Below are positions 32,167 to 41,258 of a stretch of DNA of 64,000 nucleotides, in pieces. Below the pieces are notes generated by a model. The model was not told the origin of the DNA, made no database searches, and worked only from the letters and a program-made list of their open reading frames with translations. Source of the DNA: Nocardia sp. NBC_00565 (GTDB lineage: Bacteria; Actinomycetota; Actinomycetes; Mycobacteriales; Mycobacteriaceae). The DNA lies in assembly GCF_036345915.1 (NCBI RefSeq), contig NZ_CP107785.1, positions 2,170,001 to 2,234,000 on the forward strand, read 5' to 3'. Every line of letters starts with the position of its first letter. The stretch's first letter is position 1. The position numbers and the translations under genes are program-made.

Positions 32167-33328
32167 CGCCGACGTCGAGAACTTCCGGGCCGAATTCGTG
32201 GCCTTTTTGTCCGCGCATCAACCCGACCCGGTGGTCGCGGGCCGGGAACGGGCCGGCTCGAGTGCCGATATCCCGGGTTGGGCCCGGGAATGGCAGCGAC
32301 TGCAGTTCGACCACGGTTGGCTGCTGCCCGGTAATTCACCGGAATTCGGCGGCCGCAACGCCACCATCCTGCAGCAGTACGTGCATCTGGAAGAGCTGTC
32401 CAAGCGGCACATTTACCACAGTTTCAACCCGCAGGGCCTCGGCATCATCGCCGCCTCGCTGCTGTCGTTCGGCACCGAGGAGCAGAAGAAGCATTGGGCC
32501 GTAAGGATTTTGCGCGCCGAGATCACCGCGGCGCTCGGTATGAGTGAGCCGGGCGCGGGCTCGGATCTCGCGGGTCTGCGCACCCGTGCGGTGCTCGACG
32601 GCGACGAGTTCGTCGTGAACGGTCAAAAGGTGTGGACCTCCGGTGCGCACGACGCCGATGTGCTGCTGACATTCGTGCGCACCGATCCGGATGCCCCGAA
32701 GCACAAGGGGATCAGCGTGCTGCTGATCCCCACCGATACGCCCGGCGTCACCCGGCGGCCGTTCGCCTCGATCTGCGGTCCGCACGATCTCGACTTCAAC
32801 GAGGTGTTCTTCGAAGACGTTCGGGTGCCCGCGGCGAATCTGGTCGGGCCGCTGCACGGCGGCTGGGGCGTGGCGAACGGATCGCTCGGGCACGAACGCA
32901 CACTGCTGTGGATGAGCTTCGCCGACCGGTTGCGGGAACTGGTCGAGGATTTCCGGCCGGTCAGCGTGCTGGACCGCGACCGCTACGCGACGTTGGTCAT
33001 GGACAATCAGGCGCTGCGCCTGCTCGGGTCCGCGGCGCTGGCCCGCGCGGCCCGCGGCGAACAGGATGTGGCCGCGCTGTCGGTGCTCAAGGTGTTCGGA
33101 TCCGAGGCGGTGCAGAGCGCCGGCGAACAGGCGCTGCTGGCCGCCGGATCGGACGGTCTGATCCACCCCGACATCACCTCCCCGTTCAACCCGATGAATC
33201 TGGACAACTTCTCCTGCAGTTGGTTCGAGCGCTACGCACGCAGTTTCGCCGGCACAATCGCCGGTGGCACCTCCGAAATTCAGCGCAACATCATCGCCGA
33301 GCGGGTGCTCGGTCTGCCCCGGAGCTGA
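32150..33328 (+). CDS. Acyl-CoA dehydrogenase, long subunit (FadE29-like)
   Basis: A 392-residue acyl-CoA dehydrogenase. LGMSEPGAGSDLAGLRTRAV near residue 125 and NGQKVWTSGAHDADV near 160 form the FAD and acyl-CoA sites, and IAGGTSEIQRNIIAERVLGLP is at the C-terminus. It begins with the GTG at 32150 inside the end of the short-subunit gene. Together they should form an alpha2beta2 enzyme, as known for FadE28-FadE29 of Mycobacterium tuberculosis. The hydratase gene follows 10 bases later. Confidence 0.9.
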   Translation: MQLTFDADVENFRAEFVAFLSAHQPDPVVAGRERAGSSADIPGWAREWQRLQFDHGWLLPGNSPEFGGRNATILQQYVHLEELSKRHIYHSFNPQGLGIIAASLLSFGTEEQKKHWAVRILRAEITAALGMSEPGAGSDLAGLRTRAVLDGDEFVVNGQKVWTSGAHDADVLLTFVRTDPDAPKHKGISVLLIPTDTPGVTRRPFASICGPHDLDFNEVFFEDVRVPAANLVGPLHGGWGVANGSLGHERTLLWMSFADRLRELVEDFRPVSVLDRDRYATLVMDNQALRLLGSAALARAARGEQDVAALSVLKVFGSEAVQSAGEQALLAAGSDGLIHPDITSPFNPMNLDNFSCSWFERYARSFAGTIAGGTSEIQRNIIAERVLGLPRS

Positions 33329-33338
33329 GGAGCCCGCT

Positions 33339-34121
33339 GTGCTCATTCTCTACGAGGTCGCGGACAAGATCGCGACCATCACCCTCAACCGTCCCGAGGT
33401 CGCCAATGCCCAGAACGGCGACTTGTTGGACGAACTCGACGCCGCCTGGCGTCGGGCCGCGGACGACGACGAGGTGTCGGTGATCGTGCTGCGCGGCGCG
33501 GGAAAGCATTTCTCCGCCGGCCACGACCTGCGCGGGTCCGGACCGGCCCCGTCGAAGGTCACCCTCGACCAGATCTACCGCGTCGAGAGCCGCCGCTATC
33601 TGGAGTATTCGCTGCGCTGGCGCAATGTGCCCAAACCGTCCATCGCCGCGGTCCAGGGCCGCTGCATCGCCGGCGGACTGCTGCTGTGCTGGCCGTGTGA
33701 CCTGATCGTGGCCGCCGAGGACGCCCTGTTCTCCGACCCGGTCGTGCTGATGGGCATCGGCGGTGTCGAATACCACGGGCACACTTGGGAACTCGGCCCG
33801 CGCAAGGCCAAGGAGATCCTGTTCACCGGTCGTCCGGTCACCGCGGTCGAGGCCGAGCAGGTCGGCATGGTCAACAAGGTGGTGCCGCGCGATCAGCTCG
33901 ACGACCAGACCCGCGACTTGGCGGCGCGGATCGCCAAGATGCCGCCGTTCGGCCTGCGCCAGGCCAAGCGTGCGGTGAACCAGACCCTCGACATCCAGGG
34001 CTTCTACGCCGCCATCCAGTCGGTATTCGACGTGCATCAGACCGGTCACGGAAATGCGTTGAGCGTCAGCGGTTATCCGGTCCTGGTGAATCTGGAGGAA
34101 ATGAAACAGAAGATCGAATGA
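33339..34121 (+). CDS. Enoyl-CoA hydratase/isomerase family protein (EchA-like)
   Basis: A 260-residue crotonase-fold protein: GAGKHFSAGHDLRGSGP near residue 55 and GRCIAGGLLLCWPCDLIVAAE near 108. The GTG at 33339 was chosen because GCTGAGGAG lies just upstream and residue 2 onward (LILYEVADKIATITLNRP) fits the family start; the frame is open upstream inside the ACAD gene. The active-site loop reads FSDPVVLMGIGGVEYHG, lacking the typical catalytic Glu pair, so a simple hydratase reaction is not certain. Third gene of the TetR-controlled operon. Confidence 0.86.
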   Translation: MLILYEVADKIATITLNRPEVANAQNGDLLDELDAAWRRAADDDEVSVIVLRGAGKHFSAGHDLRGSGPAPSKVTLDQIYRVESRRYLEYSLRWRNVPKPSIAAVQGRCIAGGLLLCWPCDLIVAAEDALFSDPVVLMGIGGVEYHGHTWELGPRKAKEILFTGRPVTAVEAEQVGMVNKVVPRDQLDDQTRDLAARIAKMPPFGLRQAKRAVNQTLDIQGFYAAIQSVFDVHQTGHGNALSVSGYPVLVNLEEMKQKIE

Positions 34122-34206
34122 TTCGCCCGCCTGCTGGCGGCATTTCCTTGCACGACATGTCGGACCGACTTTCCACCATTGATTCTCAGTTCAAAGAGGA
34201 ACCCCT

Positions 34207-34713
34207 ATGTCCAACACCGTTGTCCGCCGGGCCGTGACCTGTTGCGGTCTCATGGCGATCGCGGTCGCCACCGTTACCGGTTGTAGCTCCGACGACAAGA
34301 GTTCCGGCGCCGGCTCGTCGAGCGCGGCCCCGTCTTCGAGCGCGGCCGCGTCGGCGGCCCAGGCCGATCCTGCGGCCACCAAGGCCATCACCGACGCCTA
34401 CGTGCTGTTCTTCGATGGGAAGGCGTCGCCGGACCAGAAGGCCGCCGTCGTCGAGAAGGGCTCGGTCTTCGCGCCGGTGCTGCAGGCCCAGGCGGCCAAC
34501 CCGCAGGCGCAGAGCACCTCGGTCACGGTGGCATCGGTGAAACTCATCGACGCCGATCATGCCGATGTCGGCTATACGCTGCTGATGGGTGGCAATCCGG
34601 TGCTGCCGGACCAGACCGGTCAGGCCATCAAGGAAAACGGCAAATGGGAGGTGGCGGCGTCCACCTTCTGCGCCCTGATGATGCTGCAGGGCGGAACCTC
34701 ACCTGCTTGCTGA
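34207..34713 (+). CDS. Secreted lipoprotein, MTB12-like
   Basis: A 168-residue lipoprotein. Residues 1-26 are a signal peptide ending in the lipobox VTGC (Cys26), followed by a Ser/Ala-rich linker to about residue 55. The folded part (ITDAYVLFFDGKASPDQKAAV, then ADVGYTLLMGG and ENGKWEVAASTFCALMML) is similar to the low-molecular-weight antigen MTB12 of mycobacteria, by memory. AAAGAGGAA precedes the ATG. It is attached to the outer leaf of the membrane or shed; its function is unknown. Two cysteines near the C-terminus could form a disulfide. It may be transcribed with the hydratase gene 85 bases upstream or independently. Confidence 0.75.
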   Translation: MSNTVVRRAVTCCGLMAIAVATVTGCSSDDKSSGAGSSSAAPSSSAAASAAQADPAATKAITDAYVLFFDGKASPDQKAAVVEKGSVFAPVLQAQAANPQAQSTSVTVASVKLIDADHADVGYTLLMGGNPVLPDQTGQAIKENGKWEVAASTFCALMMLQGGTSPAC

Positions 34714-34870
34714 GGTGAATCCGGTGTGTGGCGCTCGGCGGAGACGGCGGTGGCTTTCGGTGACGCCATTGGTTGAGCACTCCGCACTGGCTCTGGGGCC
34801 CCGAAGCGACGCGGGCTGCCGACCATTTCGAGTCGGCGGCCTGCGTCGTCCCAGCTTTTCTTCTCCGCTG

Positions 34871-36064
34871 TCAGGCGCTGGGGGAGTTCAGCCCGAGTAG
34901 GCCGTACATGTTGCCGCCCATCATCTTGTGTACGTCGGTGGCCGGAAACAGCTCTCCGATTTCCTTGGCCCAGTGCAGTGGGTCGGCCATGCCTTCGGGG
35001 TGGGGGTAGTCCGAGCCGAAGAGGATGTGGTCGGGTGACATGAGGTTGACGAGATCTTCGATGGAGTCTTCCCAGAACGGGTTGATCCACAGATTGCGCA
35101 GGAATACGTCGCGGGGGTGCTCGGCGAACTCCCTCGGCATGCGCTGATAAGTCTTCTCCATTGCCTTCAGGCAGGAGATTGCCCAGCTTCCGCCGTTTTC
35201 GACGCTGGCGAGTTTGACGGTCGGGAATCTGCTGAGCATGCCGTGACAGATGGCGGAGGTGATGGTGTCGTTGATGGCTCGACCGGGTGTGACGGCATCG
35301 TGGAACGGGTTGGGTTTGAACGCCAGCGCCTCGTGCCTGGTGCCTTCCCAGTCGTTGATGTAGCGCTGGTAGCCGGAGTCGGAGGCGTGCAGGGTGACCA
35401 CGATGCCCGATTCGGCTACCCGCGCCCAGAAGGGATCGAATTCTGGGAGGAAGGGGGAGCGGGTGCCTCGGTGCCCGGCGACCGGGGCCGGCCGCATCAG
35501 TACGACTTTCGCGCCTCGTTCGAGTAGCCAGTCGAGTTCGGCGATGCCGCGCTCGGGGATGGATGGGTTGATGATGGGGGTGGCGAAGATTCGGTCGTGG
35601 TAGTTGAATGTCCACTCGTCGTGGAGCCATTCGTTGAAGGCATGGATGACCGTGCACGTCAATTCCGGATCGTCGGCGAGGCGGACTTCGAGCAGGCTGG
35701 CCAGGGTGGGGAACATCAGGGCGGCGTCCAGGCCGAGTTCGTCGAGCAGTGCCAGCCGTGGCCCGGCGGTGCGGAACGCCTCGCTGGCGGGGATCGGCTT
35801 GCCTGCCATTTCCCGTAGCGACTTGCCGTCCGGATTGTCCCCGGAGAAGTATTCGGCGAACGCGCCGGGCCGGGCGACAACTTCGAAGGTGGGGTTGGGG
35901 ATGTAGTCGCTGATGACGTTGTCAACTGCGATCTTCGTACGGCCGTTCACCTGCACGTATTTGAACAGCCCCTGGTACTGCTCGGGCAGGTGGCGGGTGA
36001 ACGCCTCCTCGGTTTCGTAGAGGTGGTTATCGGCGTCGAATACCGGGAAGTCTAGTTTTCCCAT
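34871..36064 (-). CDS. Amidohydrolase family protein (amidohydrolase-2, TIM barrel)
   Basis: A 397-residue metal-dependent hydrolase/decarboxylase. FDADNHLYE near residue 8 has a variant of the DxHxH start motif (DADNH). ASDSG near 210 and LFGSDYPHPEG near 350 carry conserved metal and catalytic residues of the ACMSD-like branch. I start at the ATG at 36064, which has a strong AGGAGG; the ATG at 36091 overlaps the ACAD stop but lacks one. Such proteins often accompany steroid and aromatic acid degradation operons. It is the third gene of a minus-strand unit after two ACADs. Confidence 0.84.
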   Translation of the reverse strand: MGKLDFPVFDADNHLYETEEAFTRHLPEQYQGLFKYVQVNGRTKIAVDNVISDYIPNPTFEVVARPGAFAEYFSGDNPDGKSLREMAGKPIPASEAFRTAGPRLALLDELGLDAALMFPTLASLLEVRLADDPELTCTVIHAFNEWLHDEWTFNYHDRIFATPIINPSIPERGIAELDWLLERGAKVVLMRPAPVAGHRGTRSPFLPEFDPFWARVAESGIVVTLHASDSGYQRYINDWEGTRHEALAFKPNPFHDAVTPGRAINDTITSAICHGMLSRFPTVKLASVENGGSWAISCLKAMEKTYQRMPREFAEHPRDVFLRNLWINPFWEDSIEDLVNLMSPDHILFGSDYPHPEGMADPLHWAKEIGELFPATDVHKMMGGNMYGLLGLNSPSA

Positions 36065-36087
36065 GGGTTCCTCCTGACAGTCGTCGG

Positions 36088-37368
36088 TCATGACCGATTA
36101 CGTTGGGTTGGTGTGTTGGTCCGGACCTCCCGGAAGGGGCGGTCCAGGTCTTCGGCGTGTTCGCGGGGCATTCCGAGCACGCGTTCGCTGATGATGTTGC
36201 GCGTGATTTCGAGGGTGCCGCCGCCGATGCACACCCCTTGGCGGCCGAGGTAGGCGACGCCGAGTTCCCCGACGGGGTCCCCGTCGTGCCAGGCCACGGC
36301 ACGATCTCCGGCGATGTCGATCGCGATGGTGGCCAGTCTGACCCGCATCACCCCGTTCGAGAGCCGGGGGATCGATCCGGCCGTGGCTGGCAACCGGCCG
36401 GTTCGGATCGAGGTGGCGATCCGACCGACCAGCGCGGTGTGGACCCGGGTGAGGACCCGGGCTTCGCCGATGAGTTGGCGCACCCGAGGGTCGTCGGCAC
36501 CGCCGGACACCTGGGCAAGGGCCGCGGCGCCGACTTGGTCGTTCTCGCGTGCGGCCGTGCGCGGCGCCATCGCGTAGGGGGAGGAGCCGCTGACTGCTTC
36601 ACGTTCGTGGAGCAGGAGCCGGGAGGCGACGTTCCAGCCGTCGTTCACCTGCCCGAGGACATCGCGGGCGGGGATCCGGACGTCGTCGAAGAACTCCTGG
36701 CAGAACTCCTCGGTTCCGTCGACGTGTTTGATCTGGGTGATGGTGATTCCCGGTTGATGCACCTTCACGATCAAAACGCTCAGTCCCCGATGCTTCGGGA
36801 CATCCCAGTCGGTGCGAGCCACGCACAGTGCGTAGTCCGACTTCCAGGCGTAGGTGCTCCAGATCTTCGATCCGTTCAGGACGAATTCGTCACCGTCGCG
36901 TTCCGCGCGGGTGAGCGCCCCGGCCAGGTCGGAGCCGCCGGTCGGCTCGGACAGAAACTGGACCCACAGTTCCTCGCCTTTGAGAGCGGCGGGGATGAAA
37001 CGCTTCTTCTGTTCCTCGGTACCGAAATCCAGGATGGTCGGCAGGATGATGGTGAAGGTCGGTGTGTTGAACAGCCGAGGTAGCTCGTAGCCATAGCTCA
37101 CCTCGATGAATGCGTCCTGGTACGCGGCGGGCAGCCCTTGACCGCCGTACTCGGCGGGATAGCACAGGCCCGCGAATCCGGCGTCCCAGATTTTGCGTTG
37201 GATCGCCTTGACACGGATGACATGGTCGGCGTCGTCGGTGGCGTGGCCCAGGGCCGGGTCAGCGCCGTTGAGGGGTTGCAGGTTCGCGGTGACCCATTCC
37301 TTGGCGCGCGTGCGGAAGGCGTCGAGATCCTCTCGAGGTTCGCCGGACGCCGTGGGTGCTTCGGTCAT
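36088..37368 (-). CDS. Acyl-CoA dehydrogenase, long subunit
   Basis: A 426-residue acyl-CoA dehydrogenase, slightly long. WVQFLSEPTGGSDLAGALTRAER near residue 140, NGSKIWSTYAWKSDYAL near 170, and GGGTLEITRNIISERVLGMP near 390 are the FAD/acyl-CoA signatures. The C-terminal tail to residue 426 is extra. It lies nine bases from the ACAD gene upstream and just before the amidohydrolase gene, so the three are probably one transcript starting in the region 38505-38751. The pair suggests another heteromeric FadE. Substrate unknown. Confidence 0.88.
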   Translation of the reverse strand: MTEAPTASGEPREDLDAFRTRAKEWVTANLQPLNGADPALGHATDDADHVIRVKAIQRKIWDAGFAGLCYPAEYGGQGLPAAYQDAFIEVSYGYELPRLFNTPTFTIILPTILDFGTEEQKKRFIPAALKGEELWVQFLSEPTGGSDLAGALTRAERDGDEFVLNGSKIWSTYAWKSDYALCVARTDWDVPKHRGLSVLIVKVHQPGITITQIKHVDGTEEFCQEFFDDVRIPARDVLGQVNDGWNVASRLLLHEREAVSGSSPYAMAPRTAARENDQVGAAALAQVSGGADDPRVRQLIGEARVLTRVHTALVGRIATSIRTGRLPATAGSIPRLSNGVMRVRLATIAIDIAGDRAVAWHDGDPVGELGVAYLGRQGVCIGGGTLEITRNIISERVLGMPREHAEDLDRPFREVRTNTPTQRNRS

Positions 37369-37376
37369 GGTTGTCC

Positions 37377-38504
37377 TTATTTTCCGGCGAGGATTGCGAC
37401 TTGGTCGCGGGCCTGGATGGGGTCACCGTAGGTTTCGCGGTGCAGCACGACCCGGCGAAGGTACAGGTGCAGGTTGTGCTCCCAGGTGACGCCGATCCCG
37501 CCGTGCAGCTGGATACAGTCCTGGATCAGTTCCGGGCATCGTTCCGCGACATAGGCTTTGGCGATCCGGACGATCTCGGCGGCGTCCGGGCTGTCGGCCT
37601 GCACGGCCCTGGTGGCGTCGACGGTGATGGCCTGAGCGGACTCGATCCACAGCTTCATGTCGGCGAAGCGATGCTTGAGAGCCTGATAGGACGCGAGCGC
37701 CCGACCGAACGAGGAACGGTCGAACGCATACTGAACGGTGAAGTCGAACACCCGGTCGGTCGCACCCACGATCTCGGCGCACTGCAGTACCAGCGCGGTC
37801 TGTATCTGCCGCTCGAACGAGGCCGACGCGCCACCCGAGCCACCGACGACGGCAGACGCGGGCACCCGGACATCGGTGAACCGGATCTCGGCGTTCCTGC
37901 GGACGAGATCCAGTCCGCGCAGCGGGGTGATAGCCAGGCCGGGCGCGGAAGACGGGAGGAGGAACTGGGTCAGGCCGTCGGGTCCGGTGGCCGTCACGAG
38001 CAGCCAGTCCGCCTCGTCGCCTGCCTCGACCGGCGACTTCACGCCGTCCAGGACGAACTCGTCGCCGTCGAGTCGCGCTCGTAGTGTCATCCCGTCCGGG
38101 GTGAGGGGCCGCCCCGGCTCGGCAGCACACCAGGCGGCGACCGAGTCGCCGCTCAACAGCCCGGGCAGGACTAGCCCGGCGAGCTCGTCGGAGGCATCGC
38201 GCGACAGGGTCTGGGCAACGACGTTCGTCGGGATCAGCGGACCCGGCGACACCAGCGCCCCCATCTCCTCGGCGATCAGCGCCAAATCGCGCAGCCCCGC
38301 ACCCGAGACGCTCCCTCCGCCACGACTCTCGGCAACAAGCAGCGAGGTCCAGCCCAGCTCGGCGCCCGTGCTCCACCATCCGCGGTCGAACCCGGCCGGG
38401 TTGGCGGTCAGCGCCCTGACCTCCGTGAGAGGGACGGTCGTCTGGAGGAATTTGCGGGTCGTGTCCCGCAGCAGCTCTTGATCCGAGGTGAGTTCAAGAT
38501 CCAT
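37377..38504 (-). CDS. Acyl-CoA dehydrogenase, short-type subunit
   Basis: A 375-residue ACAD. DRSSFGRALASYQALKHRFADMKL near residue 250 and CIQLHGGIGVTWEHNLHLYLRR near 335 mark the C-terminal domain. There is no GGTSEIQ segment, as in other short partners. It is the first gene of the unit ACAD-ACAD-amidohydrolase, divergent from the units at 38752. It probably forms the heteromer with the product of 36088-37368; that is inferred from order and size only. Confidence 0.86.
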   Translation of the reverse strand: MDLELTSDQELLRDTTRKFLQTTVPLTEVRALTANPAGFDRGWWSTGAELGWTSLLVAESRGGGSVSGAGLRDLALIAEEMGALVSPGPLIPTNVVAQTLSRDASDELAGLVLPGLLSGDSVAAWCAAEPGRPLTPDGMTLRARLDGDEFVLDGVKSPVEAGDEADWLLVTATGPDGLTQFLLPSSAPGLAITPLRGLDLVRRNAEIRFTDVRVPASAVVGGSGGASASFERQIQTALVLQCAEIVGATDRVFDFTVQYAFDRSSFGRALASYQALKHRFADMKLWIESAQAITVDATRAVQADSPDAAEIVRIAKAYVAERCPELIQDCIQLHGGIGVTWEHNLHLYLRRVVLHRETYGDPIQARDQVAILAGK

Positions 38505-38751
38505 ACGCGGTCAGGCCCGTCTGCTCTGGTGCGAACATCGGCATAGTCGTACAACGCCTTTCCGGTTAACATTCTCTGCAAATCACATTCTACTTAATAT
38601 AGACTCGATGTTGCTGTCAAACCAGTGTCGACAGTGCGTCATACGGTAACTACATTCCCACGCAGGCCGACACGTGAGACATCGCGGGCCGCGCTGACCA
38701 TCGGTGACGCCGACGTGCGTCACCCCGCAACACCGACGAAGGAGGCAGCCC
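38505..38751. promoter_or_regulatory. Divergent promoter region with ACATTCT direct repeats
   Basis: The 247-base gap between the ACAD (minus) and the gene at 38752 (plus) is locally AT-rich around 38565-38600. ACATTCT occurs at 38569-38575 and 38585-38591, 16 bases apart, with TAATAT as a possible -10 after it. No gene was found. Regulator unknown. Confidence 0.4.
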
Positions 38752-39630
38752 ATGGTCCGCGACATTCGCGAGGGGCCGACCGAGGAATACTGGGATCGGC
38801 TGCGGCAGATGATGGGCCCCGGCGGGCTCATCACCTACTGGTACCTCGGTCGGGCGTTCAACCAGGCCGAGGACCCCGACACCCTGCGGCTGCGCCGCGA
38901 TATGCGCAACAGTGCGGGCGGGATCATGGCAGCACCGCTCGCGATCGCCGCCCCTGAGACCGGCGGCTGGCGCGACCGCGACGCAGTCCCAGTTCCTGTC
39001 ACCTACGGGCTGCACATTATCGACGACGCCAACGACGTCACGGAGATTCGGGTGTCCCGCCATACCGTGCGCCGCGGCGGGAGGATGGGATTCAGCCGCT
39101 CCGAGATCACCGACGCCGCCGACCCCTCCCGGCTTATCGCCGTCACGACCGGCGTCGGCATCAAACTCGGTGACGCCCCGCCGTCGTTTCGGCCGATCGA
39201 CGCGCCACCAGAGATGCCCGACACCGCAGATCTCCCCGCGCTGCACGTCGTCTTCGGGGCGCGCCGGGATTCCGATGGCTGGCGCTTGCCTGCCCTCACC
39301 TCCCGCCTCGCATCGACTTCGGCATCGCTGCACCTGGGCCCGATCCACGTCGTATTCGAAGCTGCCGCTACGGAATTGGCCGCGCAGCTGGCAGGGACGG
39401 ACACGGTCCAAGTTCAAGACTGGGATATCCATTTCGTGGGCCCCGGTCGCACTGGACCGTTCCTCGTCGACACCGACGGGTGGATAGGCGCAGATGGGCG
39501 GGTGGCGATCCGATTCACTCTCCTCGACGAGGGCCGCGACGGCGCGGTGGTCGCCGCTGGTGTCGCGGCATTCCGTGCTCGCCGCGAGACCATCCCCACC
39601 GACGGTCACGACCCGGGAGATCACCGATGA
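38752..39630 (+). CDS. Unrecognised protein, possibly tandem hotdog-fold thioesterase-like
   Basis: A 292-residue protein I cannot place firmly. The segment DDANDVTEIRVSRHTVRRGGRMGF (about residues 92-115) and the C-terminal DTDGWIGADGRVAIRFTLLDE followed by AAGVAAFRARR read like two halves of hotdog-fold thioesterase/dehydratase sheets, but no catalytic residue is certain. GAAGGAGG gives the ATG at 38752. The ligase ATG overlaps its stop (ATGA), so it likely acts on the same CoA ester, for instance as an editing thioesterase. This is inference from context and weak similarity. Confidence 0.6.
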   Translation: MVRDIREGPTEEYWDRLRQMMGPGGLITYWYLGRAFNQAEDPDTLRLRRDMRNSAGGIMAAPLAIAAPETGGWRDRDAVPVPVTYGLHIIDDANDVTEIRVSRHTVRRGGRMGFSRSEITDAADPSRLIAVTTGVGIKLGDAPPSFRPIDAPPEMPDTADLPALHVVFGARRDSDGWRLPALTSRLASTSASLHLGPIHVVFEAAATELAAQLAGTDTVQVQDWDIHFVGPGRTGPFLVDTDGWIGADGRVAIRFTLLDEGRDGAVVAAGVAAFRARRETIPTDGHDPGDHR

Positions 39631-41258
39631 CGGTGTCGGCCGATGACCCGGACGCGCGGGCCCAGGCTCAACATTGGTATGCCACCGGCACGTACGGTCG
39701 GGTGACGCTGCCCCGAGCCATCCTGAACGCCTCGCACGCCCGACCCGATTTTCCGGTCGTTTTCCACAGCGCAGCGCAGGGCACGACCCTCACTCTCGCC
39801 GAGCTCGTCGACCAGGCATGCCGGTGCGCGGCAGCCTTCCACGGCCTGGGCGTCGAGCCCGGCGACGCGGTCGCGGTCCAGGTTCCCAGCTGGGTCGAAA
39901 GCGTTGTCGCACAGGCTGCCGCACTGCTCGTCGGGGCCGTGCTGGTCCCTGTGGTGCCCATCTACGGCCCGCACGAACTCGGCTTCATCCTGCGCGAGTC
40001 ACGCGCCCGAGTGCTCGTGACGCCCGACCACTTGGGTCGGCGGGACTATCTGGCGGACCTGCGACGGATCGGCGCCTGCCCGGATCTGTCGTCGGTCGTG
40101 GTCCTCGGTGACCCCGGCGCAGAAGGGCACATCGGGTGGACGACACTGCTGCACGGCGCCGAACCGATGACTTCGGTGCAGGATGCGTCACCGGATGACG
40201 TGTGCCTGCTGGTATACACCTCGGGAACCACCGGGCAGCCCAAAGGAGTGCAGCACACCCACAACACTCTGCTCGCCGAGATGCGCACCGCGCTGACCGG
40301 GACCGATCCGGACAGCGTCGTCCTTGCGGCCTTCCCGTCCGGCCATGTGGCGGGCACTCTGGGGCTGCTGCGCATGCTGACCCAGCCCACACGCCACATC
40401 GTGATGGACACCTGGGACGCCTCCACGGCGGCGCGTCTCATAGACAACCACGGAGTCACCGCGACCGGCGGGACACCCTTCTTCCTGACAACACTGCTCG
40501 ACCTCGCCGAACGTGGCGAGGCCGACCTGTCCTCGCTGCGCGAGTACGGGGTCGGCGGCGCGAGCGTCCCATCGGCCGTCATCGAGCGAGCCCACCAACA
40601 CGGCATCGCGGCGTTCCGCGCGTACGGCTCCAGCGAGCATCCCTCGATCAGCGGCGGCTCAGCCCGCGACGCCCTCGACAAACGCACCCACACCGACGGC
40701 CGACTCCTCGACGGCGTCGAGATCCGCATCGTCGATGACACGCTAGGTGACCTGCCCCCCGGCCGCGAAGGCGAGATCCTCAGTCGAGGCCCGGAACTGT
40801 TCGTGGGCTACCGCGACCACACACTCGACTCCGACGCACTCTTACCGGGCCGCTGGTTTCGCACCGGTGACATCGGCACGCTCGACCCCGACGGCTACCT
40901 CACCATCACCGACCGCCGCAAGGACATCATCATCCGCGGCGGCGAAAACCTCTCGTCCAAACAGATCGAGGACGTTCTGGCCAACCACGAAGCGGTCGCC
41001 GACGTCGCGGTCGTGGCGGCACCGGACGCCCTGTACGGAGAACGGGTTTGCGCATTCGTCGTGCTCCAACCCGCTATCACACTCTCACTCGCCGATATCC
41101 GCGCGCACTTCGCGACCGCGGGGATCGCCCGACAGAAGACACCCGAACGCCTCGAAATCATCGACTCGCTACCACGGACCGCCACAGGCAAGGTCCGCAA
41201 AGCCGAACTCCGACAACGCCTACACCCACCCGCCGACCCGTATGGCAGCACCCCATGA
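39627..41258 (+). CDS. Acyl-CoA synthetase (AMP-binding, FadD-like)
   Basis: A 543-residue ligase: LVYTSGTTGQPKGVQHTH near residue 195, FRAYGSSEHPSISGG near 330 replacing the standard YGxTE, RTGDIGTLDPDGYLTITDRRKD near 410, RGGENLSSKQIEDVLANH, and RTATGKVRKAEL with the catalytic Lys near the end. The glutamate after YG-x is in SSEHP, one residue displaced. It overlaps the preceding gene by four bases. It activates an acid that the divergent ACAD pair could then dehydrogenate; substrate unknown. Confidence 0.87.
   Translation: MTVSADDPDARAQAQHWYATGTYGRVTLPRAILNASHARPDFPVVFHSAAQGTTLTLAELVDQACRCAAAFHGLGVEPGDAVAVQVPSWVESVVAQAAALLVGAVLVPVVPIYGPHELGFILRESRARVLVTPDHLGRRDYLADLRRIGACPDLSSVVVLGDPGAEGHIGWTTLLHGAEPMTSVQDASPDDVCLLVYTSGTTGQPKGVQHTHNTLLAEMRTALTGTDPDSVVLAAFPSGHVAGTLGLLRMLTQPTRHIVMDTWDASTAARLIDNHGVTATGGTPFFLTTLLDLAERGEADLSSLREYGVGGASVPSAVIERAHQHGIAAFRAYGSSEHPSISGGSARDALDKRTHTDGRLLDGVEIRIVDDTLGDLPPGREGEILSRGPELFVGYRDHTLDSDALLPGRWFRTGDIGTLDPDGYLTITDRRKDIIIRGGENLSSKQIEDVLANHEAVADVAVVAAPDALYGERVCAFVVLQPAITLSLADIRAHFATAGIARQKTPERLEIIDSLPRTATGKVRKAELRQRLHPPADPYGSTP

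Noticed and set aside
26169..34121. Possible KstR or KstR2 (cholesterol) regulon
   Set aside because: The FadE28/29-like pair suggested it, but the operators seen (GAGAAT-N3-ATTCTC) do not resemble the KstR or KstR2 sites I know, and no ring-cleavage genes such as hsaC or kshA are present.
34714..34870. Possible small gene between the lipoprotein and amidohydrolase genes
   Set aside because: No start with a ribosome site and no motif; frames in this stretch are composition-driven.
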